Source of the DNA: Gammaproteobacteria bacterium
GTDB taxonomy: Bacteria > Pseudomonadota > Gammaproteobacteria > Steroidobacterales > Steroidobacteraceae
Length of the DNA stretch: 64,000 bases
Direction of reading: 5' to 3'
Assembly: GCA_016707425.1 (NCBI GenBank)
Contig: JADJHU010000009.1
Coordinates: forward strand, 54,066 to 118,065
Below are positions 24,556 to 33,926 of this stretch, in pieces; the stretch's first letter is position 1, and every line of letters starts with the position of its first letter. The notes under the pieces were generated by a model. The model saw nothing but the letters and a program-made list of their open reading frames with translations. It was not told the DNA's origin and did not search any database. The translations under genes were made by a program, and so were the position numbers.

Positions 24556-25137
24556 GTGAGGCGTCTGTCATTTGCGGCCCTCGTGGCCCTCGCAGCCCCA
24601 GGGCTTGCGCAGCCGGCTCCCGCTCCGGCAGGCGAGCCCGTCTCCCCGGCTGTCGTGCGTCGTACGACGCTCGTGGTCAACGACATCGATGCGTCGATCC
24701 GCTTCTATCGCGACGTGCTCGGCTTCTCGCCACGACTCGACAACCGCGGCCGGGTGGCGGCCTCGAGCCTGCCGAGTGGGCTGTCGCCGGGTTCGCCGAG
24801 CCGCTTCGTGCTCATGCAGGGACCGGATCCCTGGCTCGGGGCGCTCGGGCTCCTGCAGTACGGCCCCGCGAAGCCCCTGCCGGCGCCGGCACCGGCGCTG
24901 CACCCGGGCGATGTCGTGCTCACGATCGAGACTCACGAAGTCGAGGCAGTCTTCGGACGCATGCAGGCGTCCGGGGTGCGAGTGCTGCGCGCACCGGAGA
25001 CGAGCGAGCTCCCCGGCCCGGATGGTCGCAGGTGGACCACCACGTTCATGTTTGCCTACGATCCGGACGGCCGGCTGCTCGAGGTCAGCTCACGCCAGCC
25101 CGAGGCCGCGAAACCGGCTCAGGAGCCGGTGCCGTAG
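24556..25137 (+). CDS. Secreted VOC (glyoxalase-fold) family protein
   Basis: This 193-residue protein starts at GTG 24556 with a signal peptide (VRRLSFAALVALAAPGLAQ). The mature part is a glyoxalase/bleomycin-resistance fold: RTTLVVNDIDASIRFYRDVLGF is the first beta-alpha-beta unit, and WTTTFMFAYDPDGRLLEVSSR is the last strand with a metal-ligand glutamate. Metal-dependent lyases, dioxygenases and binding proteins share this fold; the reaction is unknown. A signal peptide is uncommon in the family and suggests a periplasmic place. Its 3' end overlaps the convergent DUF6165 gene by 19 bases. Confidence 0.8.
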   Translation: MRRLSFAALVALAAPGLAQPAPAPAGEPVSPAVVRRTTLVVNDIDASIRFYRDVLGFSPRLDNRGRVAASSLPSGLSPGSPSRFVLMQGPDPWLGALGLLQYGPAKPLPAPAPALHPGDVVLTIETHEVEAVFGRMQASGVRVLRAPETSELPGPDGRRWTTTFMFAYDPDGRLLEVSSRQPEAAKPAQEPVP

Positions 25138-25520
25138 GGTCTGTAGGACTTTTCCTCGACGAGTGTCGAGCCGAGTTTCTGGTTGATGCGCTTCTTGATC
25201 GCGGCGCGCTCGTCGTTCGTGACGTACACGGCGCGTGCGAGCTCGATGAAGCGGGCATCGAAGCTCGCGGCGCGTTCCTGGTCGCGGATGTGGTCCTCGA
25301 TGTCCCAGAGCGCTGCATTGACGCGCGTCAGATCTGCTTCCTCCGCCCCGAGGTCCACGCTCGGGTCCACGGCCTCACGCCAGGTGCGCTCGAGCAGCGT
25401 GAGCTCGTGGCGGACGTTATGCAGCTTGGCCTCGTCGTGCATGCGTCCGGACTTGATGCGCAGGATGGTGATCTTGTCCAGCAGCTCACCGGGCGAGACC
25501 GGCACGAGGATGTCTTTCAT
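25119..25520 (-). CDS. DUF6165 family protein
   Basis: This 133-residue, charged, helical protein begins MKDILVPVSPGELLDKITIL. The repeated KITILRIKSGRM, LHNVRHELTLLERTW and INQKLGSTLVEEKSYRPY segments fit the DUF6165 family, small proteins often beside LPS or polysaccharide glycosyltransferases. It lies 10 bases upstream of the GT9 gene, same strand, so both are probably one transcript. No catalytic motif is visible. The first ATG (25529) would add three residues. Confidence 0.78.
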   Translation of the reverse strand: MKDILVPVSPGELLDKITILRIKSGRMHDEAKLHNVRHELTLLERTWREAVDPSVDLGAEEADLTRVNAALWDIEDHIRDQERAASFDARFIELARAVYVTNDERAAIKKRINQKLGSTLVEEKSYRPYGTGS

Positions 25521-25530
25521 GCCCGCCATC

Positions 25531-26601
25531 CTAGCAGCTCGCGCATGGCGGCTCGCGTGAGCCCAGAAGCTCGTCGAGCTTCGCGGTCACGTCGCTGATT
25601 CCGATCAGATCCATGACGCCCGGTTCCTCGATCTTCATGGTCCAGGGAGGGTCGCCGGATAGGCGACCGCGCAAGCGCCTTGCAGCCTCCGGGTAGGCAT
25701 TCACGCACCAGCGCTGCGAGAGATACGGCCCGCTGCGCGCCGGGTTCGTGGCGGCGTACAGCCCGATGACCGGTGTGCCGACCATGGTGGCCATGTGTGC
25801 CGGACCCGAGTCGGGAGACAGGAGTGCCGTGGCGCGGGCGAGCAGTGCCAGCAGCTGCGGCAGGGTGTCGCGACCGATCTGGTTGACGAGCGCTGCCTGC
25901 GCGGCGCGCTCGATGGCGGTACCCATCTCACGCTCGAGTGGGCTCGGGCCTCCGCAGAGCACGACCCGCATGCCATGGCGGCTGGCGGCGTGATCGGCGA
26001 CGGCAGCGTAGCGCGCCGCGCTCCAGTTGCGCAGGCGGTGGCTCGAGCAGGGGCTGACGAGGAGTGTCGGCTGCGCATCCGGGATGATGTGCCGGGCATA
26101 GTCCTGTGCCTCGGCGGGCAGGGGGAGATCCCAGCGCAGGTCGCGCCCGTACACGCCGCAGGCCTCGGCAAACCCGAAGAAGCTGTCGAGGACGTGCTCG
26201 CGGGCGCGTGGCGCAATGCGGGCATTCGTGAACAGCCACTGGAGCTCGCGGGCGCGTGCGCGATCGAAGCCCAGGCGTATCCGTGCGGGGACGCATGCCG
26301 CCACCATGCTTGCGCGCAGGCTGAGCTGCAGGTGCAGCAGCAGGTCGAACGGCCTGCCGCGAGTGGCCGCCCGCAGCGTGCGCAGCGCCGCCCAGCCTGC
26401 GCGCTTGTCGACGGTGATAAACTCGACGTCCGGAAGCAGACTCATCAGCTTCGCTTCCGTCTTGCCGATGACCCAGGTGAAGCGCGTCGCGGGCCACGCG
26501 CGCTGCAGCGTGCGCAGCAGGGGGACGACGTGACACGTATCGCCGATCGCCGAGAGGCGCAGCACACATACGCTGGCGGGCGGGGCGGAGAGGAGGGGCA
26601 T
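25531..26601 (-). CDS. Glycosyltransferase family 9 (heptosyltransferase-like)
   Basis: This is a 356-residue GT-B glycosyltransferase of family 9. The N-terminal domain opens with SVCVLRLSAIGDTCHVVPLLRTL, the heptosyltransferase pattern, and the C-terminal nucleotide-sugar domain has LLVSPCSSHRLRNW and LLSPDSGPAHMATMVGTPVIGLYAATNPARSGP. It would add heptose or a related sugar to the LPS core at the inner membrane. ATG 26601 has GGAGAGGAGGGG directly upstream. It is divergent from kdkA (26-base gap), placing it with Kdo-region biosynthesis. Confidence 0.9.
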   Translation of the reverse strand: MPLLSAPPASVCVLRLSAIGDTCHVVPLLRTLQRAWPATRFTWVIGKTEAKLMSLLPDVEFITVDKRAGWAALRTLRAATRGRPFDLLLHLQLSLRASMVAACVPARIRLGFDRARARELQWLFTNARIAPRAREHVLDSFFGFAEACGVYGRDLRWDLPLPAEAQDYARHIIPDAQPTLLVSPCSSHRLRNWSAARYAAVADHAASRHGMRVVLCGGPSPLEREMGTAIERAAQAALVNQIGRDTLPQLLALLARATALLSPDSGPAHMATMVGTPVIGLYAATNPARSGPYLSQRWCVNAYPEAARRLRGRLSGDPPWTMKIEEPGVMDLIGISDVTAKLDELLGSREPPCASC

Positions 26602-26627
26602 GGGCTCGGGCTGGCAGGGCTCTCGCG

Positions 26628-27365
26628 ATGACCGGTACATCCCTCGGCCCGGAAGTGAAGCACCTCACCGCAGTCGGGGGCGCGATGCTATACGACGCTT
26701 CCCGCGCCGGCAATTTCCGACCCGAGTGGTTCGAACCCGCGTTCTGGCGAACACATGCAGCGATCACCGGCGAGGTCACGGGGCGGGGCCGTACGTACTT
26801 TCTGCGTGAGGGGAAGGACGAGCTCGTGCTGCGTCACTACCGGCGGGGCGGGCTGGTCGCGCTCGCACTGGGCGATCGCTACTGGTTCGAGAGTGAGGCG
26901 CGCACGCGGCCCTTTGCGGAGTGGCAGCTCACCTATCATCTGCATCGCGCGGGCCTGCCCGTTGCGGCGCCGGTCGCCGCGCGATACCAGCGCGAGGGTC
27001 GCTGGTATCGCGGCGATCTCCTCACGGAGCGCCTGCCCGGCGCCCTGTCGCTGAGCGCGCGTCTCGCGACGGGCGTGCTGCCGATCGCATCCTGGGTCGC
27101 CATCGGCCGCTGCATCCGTCGTTTCCACGCGGCGGGCGTCTGTCACGCCGACCTGAATGCGCACAACATCCTGCTCGACGAAGCCGGCGGTGTGTACCTG
27201 ATCGACTTCGACCGCGGTTCGCTGCGGCGGCCGGGTCTCTGGCGCGATGCGAATCTCGCGCGCCTGTATCGTTCGCTCGACAAAATCACCGATGCGCTGC
27301 CCCCGGCGCGTGTGAGCGAGGCAGACTGGCACTCGCTGCTCGCCGGCTATCGCGAGGGGGGCTGA
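26628..27365 (+). CDS. kdkA: 3-deoxy-D-manno-octulosonic acid kinase
   Basis: This 245-residue kinase-fold protein of the KdkA/WaaP group phosphorylates Kdo in lipid A-Kdo. Key segments are ELVLRHYRRGGLVAL with the ATP-binding lysine position replaced by Arg/His as in the family, the catalytic loop GVCHADLNAHNILLD (about 176-190), and VYLIDFDRGSLRRP with the metal aspartate. Its TGA overlaps the waaA ATG (TGATG). The pairing with waaA suggests a single phosphorylated Kdo in the core, as in Haemophilus and Bordetella; this is inference from known systems. Confidence 0.92.
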   Translation: MTGTSLGPEVKHLTAVGGAMLYDASRAGNFRPEWFEPAFWRTHAAITGEVTGRGRTYFLREGKDELVLRHYRRGGLVALALGDRYWFESEARTRPFAEWQLTYHLHRAGLPVAAPVAARYQREGRWYRGDLLTERLPGALSLSARLATGVLPIASWVAIGRCIRRFHAAGVCHADLNAHNILLDEAGGVYLIDFDRGSLRRPGLWRDANLARLYRSLDKITDALPPARVSEADWHSLLAGYREGG

Positions 27366-28675
27366 TGCGGGCGCTGTACACCGTGTTCGCCTGGCTGCTC
27401 GCGCCGGTCCTGCTCGCGGTGATCCTCTGGCGGGGTCTGCGCGACCGCGGCTACTGGCACAGGCTCGGCGAGCGCTTCGGCTTCGGGGAAGCCTGCGGCG
27501 AGGGCTCGATCTGGGTGCATGCCGTGTCCGTCGGCGAGGTGCAGGCGGCTGCACCGCTGGTGCGGGCACTCGCCGGACGCGCCGGCAGTCCCAGACTCGT
27601 GCTCACGACTGCGACCCCCACGGGAGCCGACTGTGCGCGGGCACTCCTGGGCGAGCGCGTGCACGTGCGCTACAGCCCCTTCGATCTCCCGGGGTCGGTG
27701 CGGCGCTTCTGCGCGCGCGTCCAGCCGCGCATCGGGATCATCCTCGAGACCGAGCTCTGGCCGAATCTGTACCGCGAATGCGGGCGTCGCCGCGTGCCGC
27801 TCGTGCTGGCGAGCGCGCGGCTCTCGCCGCGGTCTCATGGACGCTATCGCCTGCTCGCGCGCCTCTTCCGCGGGATCCTCACCCGGGGCGTCGTCATTGC
27901 TGCGCAGAGTCCTGGGGATGCGGAGCGTTTCCGCTCGATCGGCGCACCGGCGGAATGCATCCACGTCACGGGCAACATCAAGTTCGACCTCACTCTGCCG
28001 CCCGACCTCGAAACACGAGCCCGCGAGCTTCGCGTCCGCTACGGCGGAGATCGCCCTGTGTGGATCGCCGGGAGCACTCACGGTGGAGAGGAGGAAATCG
28101 TGCTCGAGGCGCACGCCGCTGTGCGGCGCACCTTGCCCGAGGCCCTGCTCGTGCTCGTGCCACGGCATCCACCGCGCTTCGCCGAGGTGGCCGCACTCCT
28201 TGCGCGGCGTGAGCTGCGCTTCGTGACCCGCGCATCGGGTCGCGAGCTTCCGCCGGAGGCGGAGGTGCTGCTCGTGGACACGCTCGGTGAGCTCGTGTCC
28301 TTCTATGGCGCGGCGGACGTGGCCTTCGTCGGCGGCAGCCTCGTGCCCATCGGCGGGCACAATCTGCTCGAACCGGCGGCGCTCGGTCTGCCCGTGCTCA
28401 CCGGCCCGCATGTCTTCAATGGCGAAGAGATCGCGCGGCTGCTGCTGGCCGGCGGCGCGGCCCGCACGGTGCGTGGTGCCGGGGAGCTTGCGACGGCGGT
28501 GGTCGGCCTGCTGAAGGATCCGGGCGAGCGCCGCCGCATGGGCGCCCTCGGGCGCGAGGCCGTCGGGCGAAATCGCGGGGCCCTCGAGCGGGTGCTCGCG
28601 CTGATCGATCCACTGCTGAGCGCGGCTTGCGAGGCGCGCCCAGCACCGGCGGCCCGGCTAGGGTTGCGGCGGTGA
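27365..28675 (+). CDS. waaA: 3-deoxy-D-manno-octulosonic acid transferase
   Basis: This 436-residue Kdo transferase attaches Kdo from CMP-Kdo to lipid IVA at the inner membrane. It has an N-terminal membrane anchor (about 5-22), WVHAVSVGEVQAAAPLV (about 50-66) with the catalytic-loop glutamate, the PFDLPGSVRRF segment, and the donor-binding GGSLVPIGGHNLLEPAALGLP (about 321-341). Length is normal. Translation is coupled to kdkA. Whether it adds one or two Kdo cannot be read from sequence, but kdkA next door favours one. Its 3' end meets tolC tail to tail. Confidence 0.95.
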   Translation: MRALYTVFAWLLAPVLLAVILWRGLRDRGYWHRLGERFGFGEACGEGSIWVHAVSVGEVQAAAPLVRALAGRAGSPRLVLTTATPTGADCARALLGERVHVRYSPFDLPGSVRRFCARVQPRIGIILETELWPNLYRECGRRRVPLVLASARLSPRSHGRYRLLARLFRGILTRGVVIAAQSPGDAERFRSIGAPAECIHVTGNIKFDLTLPPDLETRARELRVRYGGDRPVWIAGSTHGGEEEIVLEAHAAVRRTLPEALLVLVPRHPPRFAEVAALLARRELRFVTRASGRELPPEAEVLLVDTLGELVSFYGAADVAFVGGSLVPIGGHNLLEPAALGLPVLTGPHVFNGEEIARLLLAGGAARTVRGAGELATAVVGLLKDPGERRRMGALGREAVGRNRGALERVLALIDPLLSAACEARPAPAARLGLRR

Positions 28676-30078
28676 GCTCGCCGGGGGGGGGGGGTCAGCG
28701 CCGGTGCCTGCTCCTGCAGCCAGCCGTTCACCTGGTCGAGGGTCGCCACATCGAGCGTGCCGGCCGCGAGCTTCAGGCGCAGCACGTTGAGGATATAGTC
28801 GTAGCGGCTGCGGGCGTAGTTGGTCTGCGCCTGCACGAGCGTGCGGCGCGCGTCGAGCACGTCGACGGCCGTACGGGTGCCGACGTCATAACCCGCTTCA
28901 GTCGCCTTGAGCGCCGTCACGCTCGATTCCAGCGCCTGGCGCAGCGCCTGCACGCGCGCGATTTCACTGTTCACGCCGAGGTAGGCGTCGCGCGCCTGGC
29001 GCTCTGTCTCGCGCGAGATGCGTTCGAGGCGCTCGCGGGCGGCGATCCAGCGGAACTGCGACTCGCGCACCCGGGACTGCGCGAGTCCGCCGCTGAAGAT
29101 CGGTACGCTGAGCTGCAGTGCGATGGAATCGCTGTCCGAGTTGTTGATGAACTCGCTGCGGCTGCCGCCCGCGAACCCGATCGGCCCCTTGATGTCGGTG
29201 TTCGAGCGGCTCGCCACCAGATCCAGCGTCGGCAGGTGCCCTCCGAAGGCCGCACGCACGTCGTCACGCGCGATGTCGGCGGCCAGGCGCGTCGAGACGA
29301 GCCGCAGGTTCTGACGCATCGACGCCTCGACCCACTGCTCCGCGTTCGCAGGTTCAGGCGTCATGAGAGGCATGGTGTCGACGGGTCTCGCGAGCTGCCG
29401 GTACCTTTCGTCCGTGAACTCGCGCAGGAGCTCCTCGGACGTGGCGTGCTGCCGTTTCGCGGCAATCAGGGCCGCGGCACCGCTGTCGCGGGCGGCCTTC
29501 GCCTCCTGCACGTCGGTGATGGCGATCAGCCCCACCTCGAAGCGCTTCTCGGCCTGTTCGAGCTGGCGGGAGATGGCTTCCACGGCCGCCTGCTGCGCCT
29601 CGACGTTGTCCTGGGCGGCCAGGACGTCGAAGTAGCGTTCGGCCACCCGCAGGATGAGGCTCTGCTGCGCCGTCGAGTAATCGGCCTCCGCCTGCGCGAC
29701 CTGTCGGCCCGAGCGACGCAGCGTCACCCAGTCGCGCCACGAGAACACGCTCTGGCGCAGGTCCACGCTCCAGCTCCGGGTCTTCGGTTTGCTGTTGGTC
29801 GTGCCGCCGAAGACCATGAGCTGGCCGTTGATTTCCTGGGGTTGCTGGATGAAGGAGTCCGACTCGGCATTCTGCCGGGTCGCCGAGGCACCGATCTGCG
29901 GCAGCAGCGCGGCGAGCGCCTGCGGGCGGGCTTCGCGGGTTGCGCGCCGGGTGGCCTCCGCTTCGCGGATGAGGGGGTCGGCCTGGAGCGCCCGCTGGTA
30001 CACCGTGAGCAGATCCTCGCCCATCGCAGGACCGACGAGCAGCAGCGAGCAGGCGGCAAGGAGCGCCGTGCGTTTCAT
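28658..30078 (-). CDS. tolC: TolC family outer membrane efflux protein
   Basis: This TolC-type trimeric outer membrane channel works with type I secretion or RND/MFS pumps. It has a signal peptide (MKRTALLAACSLLLVGPAMG), two outer membrane efflux protein repeats (AEATRRATREARPQALAALLP; ESQFRWIAARERLERISRE) and the YDVGTRTAVDVLDARRTL motif. ATG 30078 follows pcm by 85 bases. The 3' end crosses a run of 12 G (28683-28694). Read literally, the frame runs on to 28303 as Arg-rich antisense of waaA. With 13 G it would end ALTPPPPASSPPQP-stop at 28658, giving 473 residues, which I take as the true end. Confidence 0.9.
28683..28694. repeat. Poly-G tract of 12 bases in the 3' end of tolC
   Basis: Twelve consecutive G (C on the tolC strand) interrupt the last codons of tolC. 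Changing the length by one moves the frame between a clean stop at 28658 and a long antisense extension. Such tracts are slippage-prone both in cells and in sequencing. Confidence 0.95.
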
Positions 30079-30163
30079 AAATACCCCGGGAATCAGCTGC
30101 TTGCGCAGCGTCTGGCGGTGGCGGATGCCACGGGTTTGGGATGTGATCACGGGCGCCGGGACT

Positions 30164-30814
30164 TCAGAAGCTGAAAGGCGCGGGGCGCGGAGCGTTCACC
30201 AGGGCGTCGATGACCGTCTGGAACAGCACCTCTCTGCTGAAGGTCTGCGCCACCGTGCGGCGTATCAGCCATGCCTGCATGAGAGGTGGCTCGCCGACCA
30301 CGACGAACAGCCGGCCGCCGGGCTTGAGGGCGCGTTCGAAGCGCTCGTCGTAGATCGGCAGTGAGCCGGTCACCGCGATGGCGTCGTACTTCGATTCCTC
30401 ACCCAGCGTCATGGCATCGGTGCTGAGCAGTTCGGCATTCGTGATGCCGAGGCTGCGCAGATTGGCGAGCGCCGTGGCGGTCAGGTCGGGGAAGATCTCG
30501 AGCGCGCGCACGCTGCCGCCGAGTCTTGCCAGGCAGGCCGTGACGAAGCCCGTTCCCGCACCGACCTCGAGGACCCGGTCCCCCGACCCGAGCTCCAGGG
30601 CCTGCAGCAGCCGCCCGACGAGCATCGAGCGCAGCATGTGCTGGCCGTGGGCCAGCGGGATCTCGGTGTCGACGAAGGCGAGCTCGCGATAGGGTTCGGG
30701 CACGAAACGCTCCCGGGGCACGGTCCGCAGTGTGTCGAGCACGCGCTCGTCGAGCACGTCCCACGCGCGGACCTGCTGTGAAACCATCTGTTCGCGCGCG
30801 AATTCGGTCTGCAT
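30164..30814 (-). CDS. pcm: Protein-L-isoaspartate O-methyltransferase
   Basis: This 216-residue PCMT repairs isoaspartyl residues in aged proteins using S-adenosylmethionine. The N-terminal helix (FAREQMVSQQVRAWDVLDERVLD) is followed by RERFVPEPYRELAFVDTEIPLAHGQ and the SAM motif VLEVGAGTGFVTACLA (about 77-92). ATG 30814 gives normal family length; the longer upstream frame is unsupported. The order pcm-tolC, with waaA convergent, is conserved in many gammaproteobacteria. The C-terminal part is closer to the tolC-linked PCMT paralogue group than to E. coli Pcm. Confidence 0.93.
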   Translation of the reverse strand: MQTEFAREQMVSQQVRAWDVLDERVLDTLRTVPRERFVPEPYRELAFVDTEIPLAHGQHMLRSMLVGRLLQALELGSGDRVLEVGAGTGFVTACLARLGGSVRALEIFPDLTATALANLRSLGITNAELLSTDAMTLGEESKYDAIAVTGSLPIYDERFERALKPGGRLFVVVGEPPLMQAWLIRRTVAQTFSREVLFQTVIDALVNAPRPAPFSF

Positions 30815-31050
30815 GATGTCGGCGCACTCCCATTCAGCCCGGGCCGCCCGGAAAAGGGCGCTCACGTTACGGTTTTTCGCGCTGACTGCCAAGTCATGAC
30901 AGGTCATGCGAATGGCCTGCATATGGTGAAATCGGGCGTGTGGCGCGGCGCGTCTCGGGTATGCTCCGTCCCAGTCCGCAAGAAGAATTTTAACGGGAGG
31001 TCGGGCCTGATGCGGCAATCCCGGAAAACGAGCGAGGCCTGGAAGATCTC

Positions 31051-33375
31051 ATGTCCCTGATCGGGATGGTGGCGCTCCTGCTGGGGCTGACGGCGCTCCT
31101 TCTGCTTGTGCTGTACCTGCTGCAACGCCGTGAGCTGCGCGCGGTGGGCGAGCTGTCGCGGCAGGTGCAGCGCATCGCCATTGGTGGCCGCCTCGGCGGC
31201 CGCGTCGACGCGAACGTCGATCAGCCCGAGATCGCCGCGCTCGGCACAGCCGTCAATCACCTCATCGCCCGTGTCGCGGGCGCGGTCCGGGAATCCACGG
31301 CCCCTCACCTCTTCACCGAGCTCGGTGACCGCATCCACGAGGTCGTGCTCATCCATCGCCAGGCCATCCTGTACGCCAACCGCCAGTTCGCCACACTGGT
31401 GGGTGTCGAGCGGTCCGATCTGGCAGGGCGGCGACTCGAGGAGATCGTGGCGCCGGAATATGCAGAGCTCGTGGGCGACAACATCCGCCGGCGGCTCGCG
31501 GGCGAGCCCGCCGCCGAGCGCTACGAGATCGAGGTGGTCGGGCTCCAGGGGCAGTTGAGCCGCCTGGAGATCAGCTCGACGGTCATGGACTACGAGGGTG
31601 GGCCCGTGCTGCTCATGACGGGCGTCGAGGTCGTTCCCACCCAGACGCTGCATGCACTGCGGCTGGCCGGACCCGCGGGCGGCCCGGCCCCGCCTGCGCC
31701 GCCCGCCGCCGAACCGCGGCGGGCGCTGGAGGCACTGACCGAGGCGATCTTCACGACCGACGCGGAAGGGTGCATCGTCTACCTGAACCCGGCGGCCGAG
31801 CGGCTGACGGGCACGACACTCTCACAGGTGCAGGGGCGGCATTTCGAGGACCTGGTCGGGCTCTTCGACGAAGTCGACCGGCGCGCCCTCGGCGACCCGA
31901 TCCGCCAGACGCTCGCGAGCGGCGCTCCGGTGGCGCTCGGGCGCCGTGCGCTGCTCCTCTCGCGTACGGGTGGCGGCGAGCGCTCGATCGAGCTCTCGGC
32001 TTCGCCGCTGCGCGCCGAAGGGGGTGAGCTGGTCGGGACGGTCGCCTTGCTGCACGACGTCACGGAGCTGCGCGGCCTCGCGCGCCAGATGTCCTATCAG
32101 GCGACTCACGACGCGCTCACCGGGCTCGTCAACCGCGGGGAATTCGAACGCCGCCTCGACGAGGCGCTCACCCAGGCGCGCGGCGGCGACGGCACGCACG
32201 TGCTCTGCTATCTCGATCTCGACCGCTTCAAGGTGGTCAACGACACGAGCGGACATCTCGCCGGCGACAGTATGCTCCGGGAGGTGGCGAGGCTGCTGCG
32301 CGACGCGGTCCGCGACTCCGACACCGTCGGGCGGCTTGGAGGCGACGAGTTCGGGATGCTGCTCGTCGGCTGCCCGCTGGACAAGGCCCGGCAGATCGCC
32401 GACGACGTATGTCGCACCGTCGCCGACTATCGCTTCGTGTGGAAGGACCGGCTCTTCAACATCGGCGTGAGCATCGGGCTGGTCGAGCTCTCGCGCGAGA
32501 GCGGCACGCTCGATGAGGTCCTCTCTGCGGCCGACTCGGCCTGCTACGTCGCCAAGAAGCAGGGCTCCGGCCACGTCTCGGTGTATTCGGCTCGCGACGA
32601 GGCGCTCGCGCGCCACTCGGGTGAGATCCAGTGGCTGCAGAAGCTGCAGTCGGCGCTGCGTGAGGACCGCTTCGAGCTCTTTCACCAGCCGATCGTGCCG
32701 GCCTACGGCACAGACGGCGAAGGGCCGGCGATGGAGGTCCTCGTGCGTCTGCGCGACGAGAGCGGCTCGGAGCTCGCGCCCGCGGAGTTCCTGCGCGCGG
32801 CGGAGCGCTACCGGCTGATGGGGCATATCGATCGCTGGGTCGTGCAGACCGCGCTCACTGCGCTCGGGCGCGGTGCGATCCAGCTGCCGCCCTCGCGCAG
32901 CCTCGCGATCAATCTCTCCGGCCAGACACTCGGCGATACGCAGTTCCTGGAGTTCGTGGTCGAGTGCTTCGACCGCACGGGCGTCGCCCCGGCGCAGATC
33001 TGCTTCGAGATCTCGGAGGCCGCGGCGGTGGCGAACATGGACCACGCGCGCCGTTTCGTCGGCGTGCTGCACGGCATGGGTTGCCAGTTCGCGCTCGATG
33101 ACTTCGGCTCGGGCGTGGGTTCGTTCTCGAACCTCCGCAACCTGCCGATGGACTATCTCAAGATCGACGGCACCTTCATGCGGAATCTCGCCCGCGATGC
33201 GGTCAGCCAGGCCATGGTCACGGCGATGATCCGGCTCGCGCGCACACTGAATTTCAAGGTGATTGCCGAGCAGGTCGAGGACGCCTCGGCCCTCGAGGCG
33301 GCGCGTCGCATGGGTGTCGACTACCTGCAGGGTTACGCGATTGCTCGCCCGCAGCGGCTCGCGCTGGCGGCGTGA
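31051..33375 (+). CDS. Membrane-anchored PAS-GGDEF-EAL c-di-GMP protein
   Basis: This 774-residue protein has one N-terminal transmembrane helix (about 3-23) and a HAMP-like/coiled linker. A PAS domain (about 85-200) and a second PAS (about 225-340, TEAIFTTDAEGCIVYLNPAAERLTG pattern) follow. Then come a GGDEF domain with intact GGDEF at about 430-434 and an RDSD inhibitory I-site five residues before it, and an EAL domain with EVLVRL (about 562), FEISE, LDDFGSG, LKIDG and AEQVED. All metal and catalytic positions of both domains look present, so synthesis and breakdown of c-di-GMP are both possible. The gene stands alone, divergent from pcm. Confidence 0.95.
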   Translation: MSLIGMVALLLGLTALLLLVLYLLQRRELRAVGELSRQVQRIAIGGRLGGRVDANVDQPEIAALGTAVNHLIARVAGAVRESTAPHLFTELGDRIHEVVLIHRQAILYANRQFATLVGVERSDLAGRRLEEIVAPEYAELVGDNIRRRLAGEPAAERYEIEVVGLQGQLSRLEISSTVMDYEGGPVLLMTGVEVVPTQTLHALRLAGPAGGPAPPAPPAAEPRRALEALTEAIFTTDAEGCIVYLNPAAERLTGTTLSQVQGRHFEDLVGLFDEVDRRALGDPIRQTLASGAPVALGRRALLLSRTGGGERSIELSASPLRAEGGELVGTVALLHDVTELRGLARQMSYQATHDALTGLVNRGEFERRLDEALTQARGGDGTHVLCYLDLDRFKVVNDTSGHLAGDSMLREVARLLRDAVRDSDTVGRLGGDEFGMLLVGCPLDKARQIADDVCRTVADYRFVWKDRLFNIGVSIGLVELSRESGTLDEVLSAADSACYVAKKQGSGHVSVYSARDEALARHSGEIQWLQKLQSALREDRFELFHQPIVPAYGTDGEGPAMEVLVRLRDESGSELAPAEFLRAAERYRLMGHIDRWVVQTALTALGRGAIQLPPSRSLAINLSGQTLGDTQFLEFVVECFDRTGVAPAQICFEISEAAAVANMDHARRFVGVLHGMGCQFALDDFGSGVGSFSNLRNLPMDYLKIDGTFMRNLARDAVSQAMVTAMIRLARTLNFKVIAEQVEDASALEAARRMGVDYLQGYAIARPQRLALAA

Positions 33376-33400
33376 TGCCAGGCGCCGCAGGCTGCGCGGG

Positions 33401-33784
33401 CTATTCTGCGGGTTCGAAGGTCAGCGCGAGACCGTTCGTGCAATAGCGCTGACCCGTGGGCGCGGGCCCGTCCGGAAAGAGATGGCCGAGGTGCCCGCCG
33501 CACGTGGCGCAGTGCACTTCCGTGCGGCGCATGCCATGGCCCAGGTCCTCGGAGGTGGCCACTGCGCCTTCGAGCGCGTCGCAGAAGCTTGGCCAGCCCG
33601 TACCGCTGTCGAACTTCGTCGCGGCATCGAACAGGGGTGTCGCGCAGCCTGCGCAGCGGAAGACGCCGCGGCGCTTCTCCCGGTTGAGCGGGCTCGTGCC
33701 GGGGCGCTCGGTGCCGCGCTGGCGCAGCACCTGGTACTGCCCGGGCGACAGTCGGCGTCGCCATTGCTCGTCTGACTGATCCAT
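33401..33784 (-). CDS. msrB: Peptide-methionine (R)-S-oxide reductase
   Basis: This 127-residue MsrB repairs R-methionine sulfoxide in proteins with thioredoxin. Zinc ligands are the CAGC and CATC pairs, FDSGTGWPSF is the substrate-binding motif, and the catalytic cysteine is in RYCTNGLAL near the C-terminus. Length is typical for a stand-alone cytosolic MsrB. It is convergent with the GGDEF-EAL gene across a 25-base gap that has no clear terminator. Confidence 0.96.
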   Translation of the reverse strand: MDQSDEQWRRRLSPGQYQVLRQRGTERPGTSPLNREKRRGVFRCAGCATPLFDAATKFDSGTGWPSFCDALEGAVATSEDLGHGMRRTEVHCATCGGHLGHLFPDGPAPTGQRYCTNGLALTFEPAE

Positions 33785-33926
33785 GGTGGGCTCCTCGGTG
33801 GCAGGGCTGGTGTCCGCAGGCCGGACATGTTAAGTAATTGCGGCAACCCCGTGCCCGGGGGCGGTGGCCGCTTCGAGGCCGGGCGACGAAAACGATAGCC
33901 GGCCCGCAACAGGGGGCTCGAACAGC

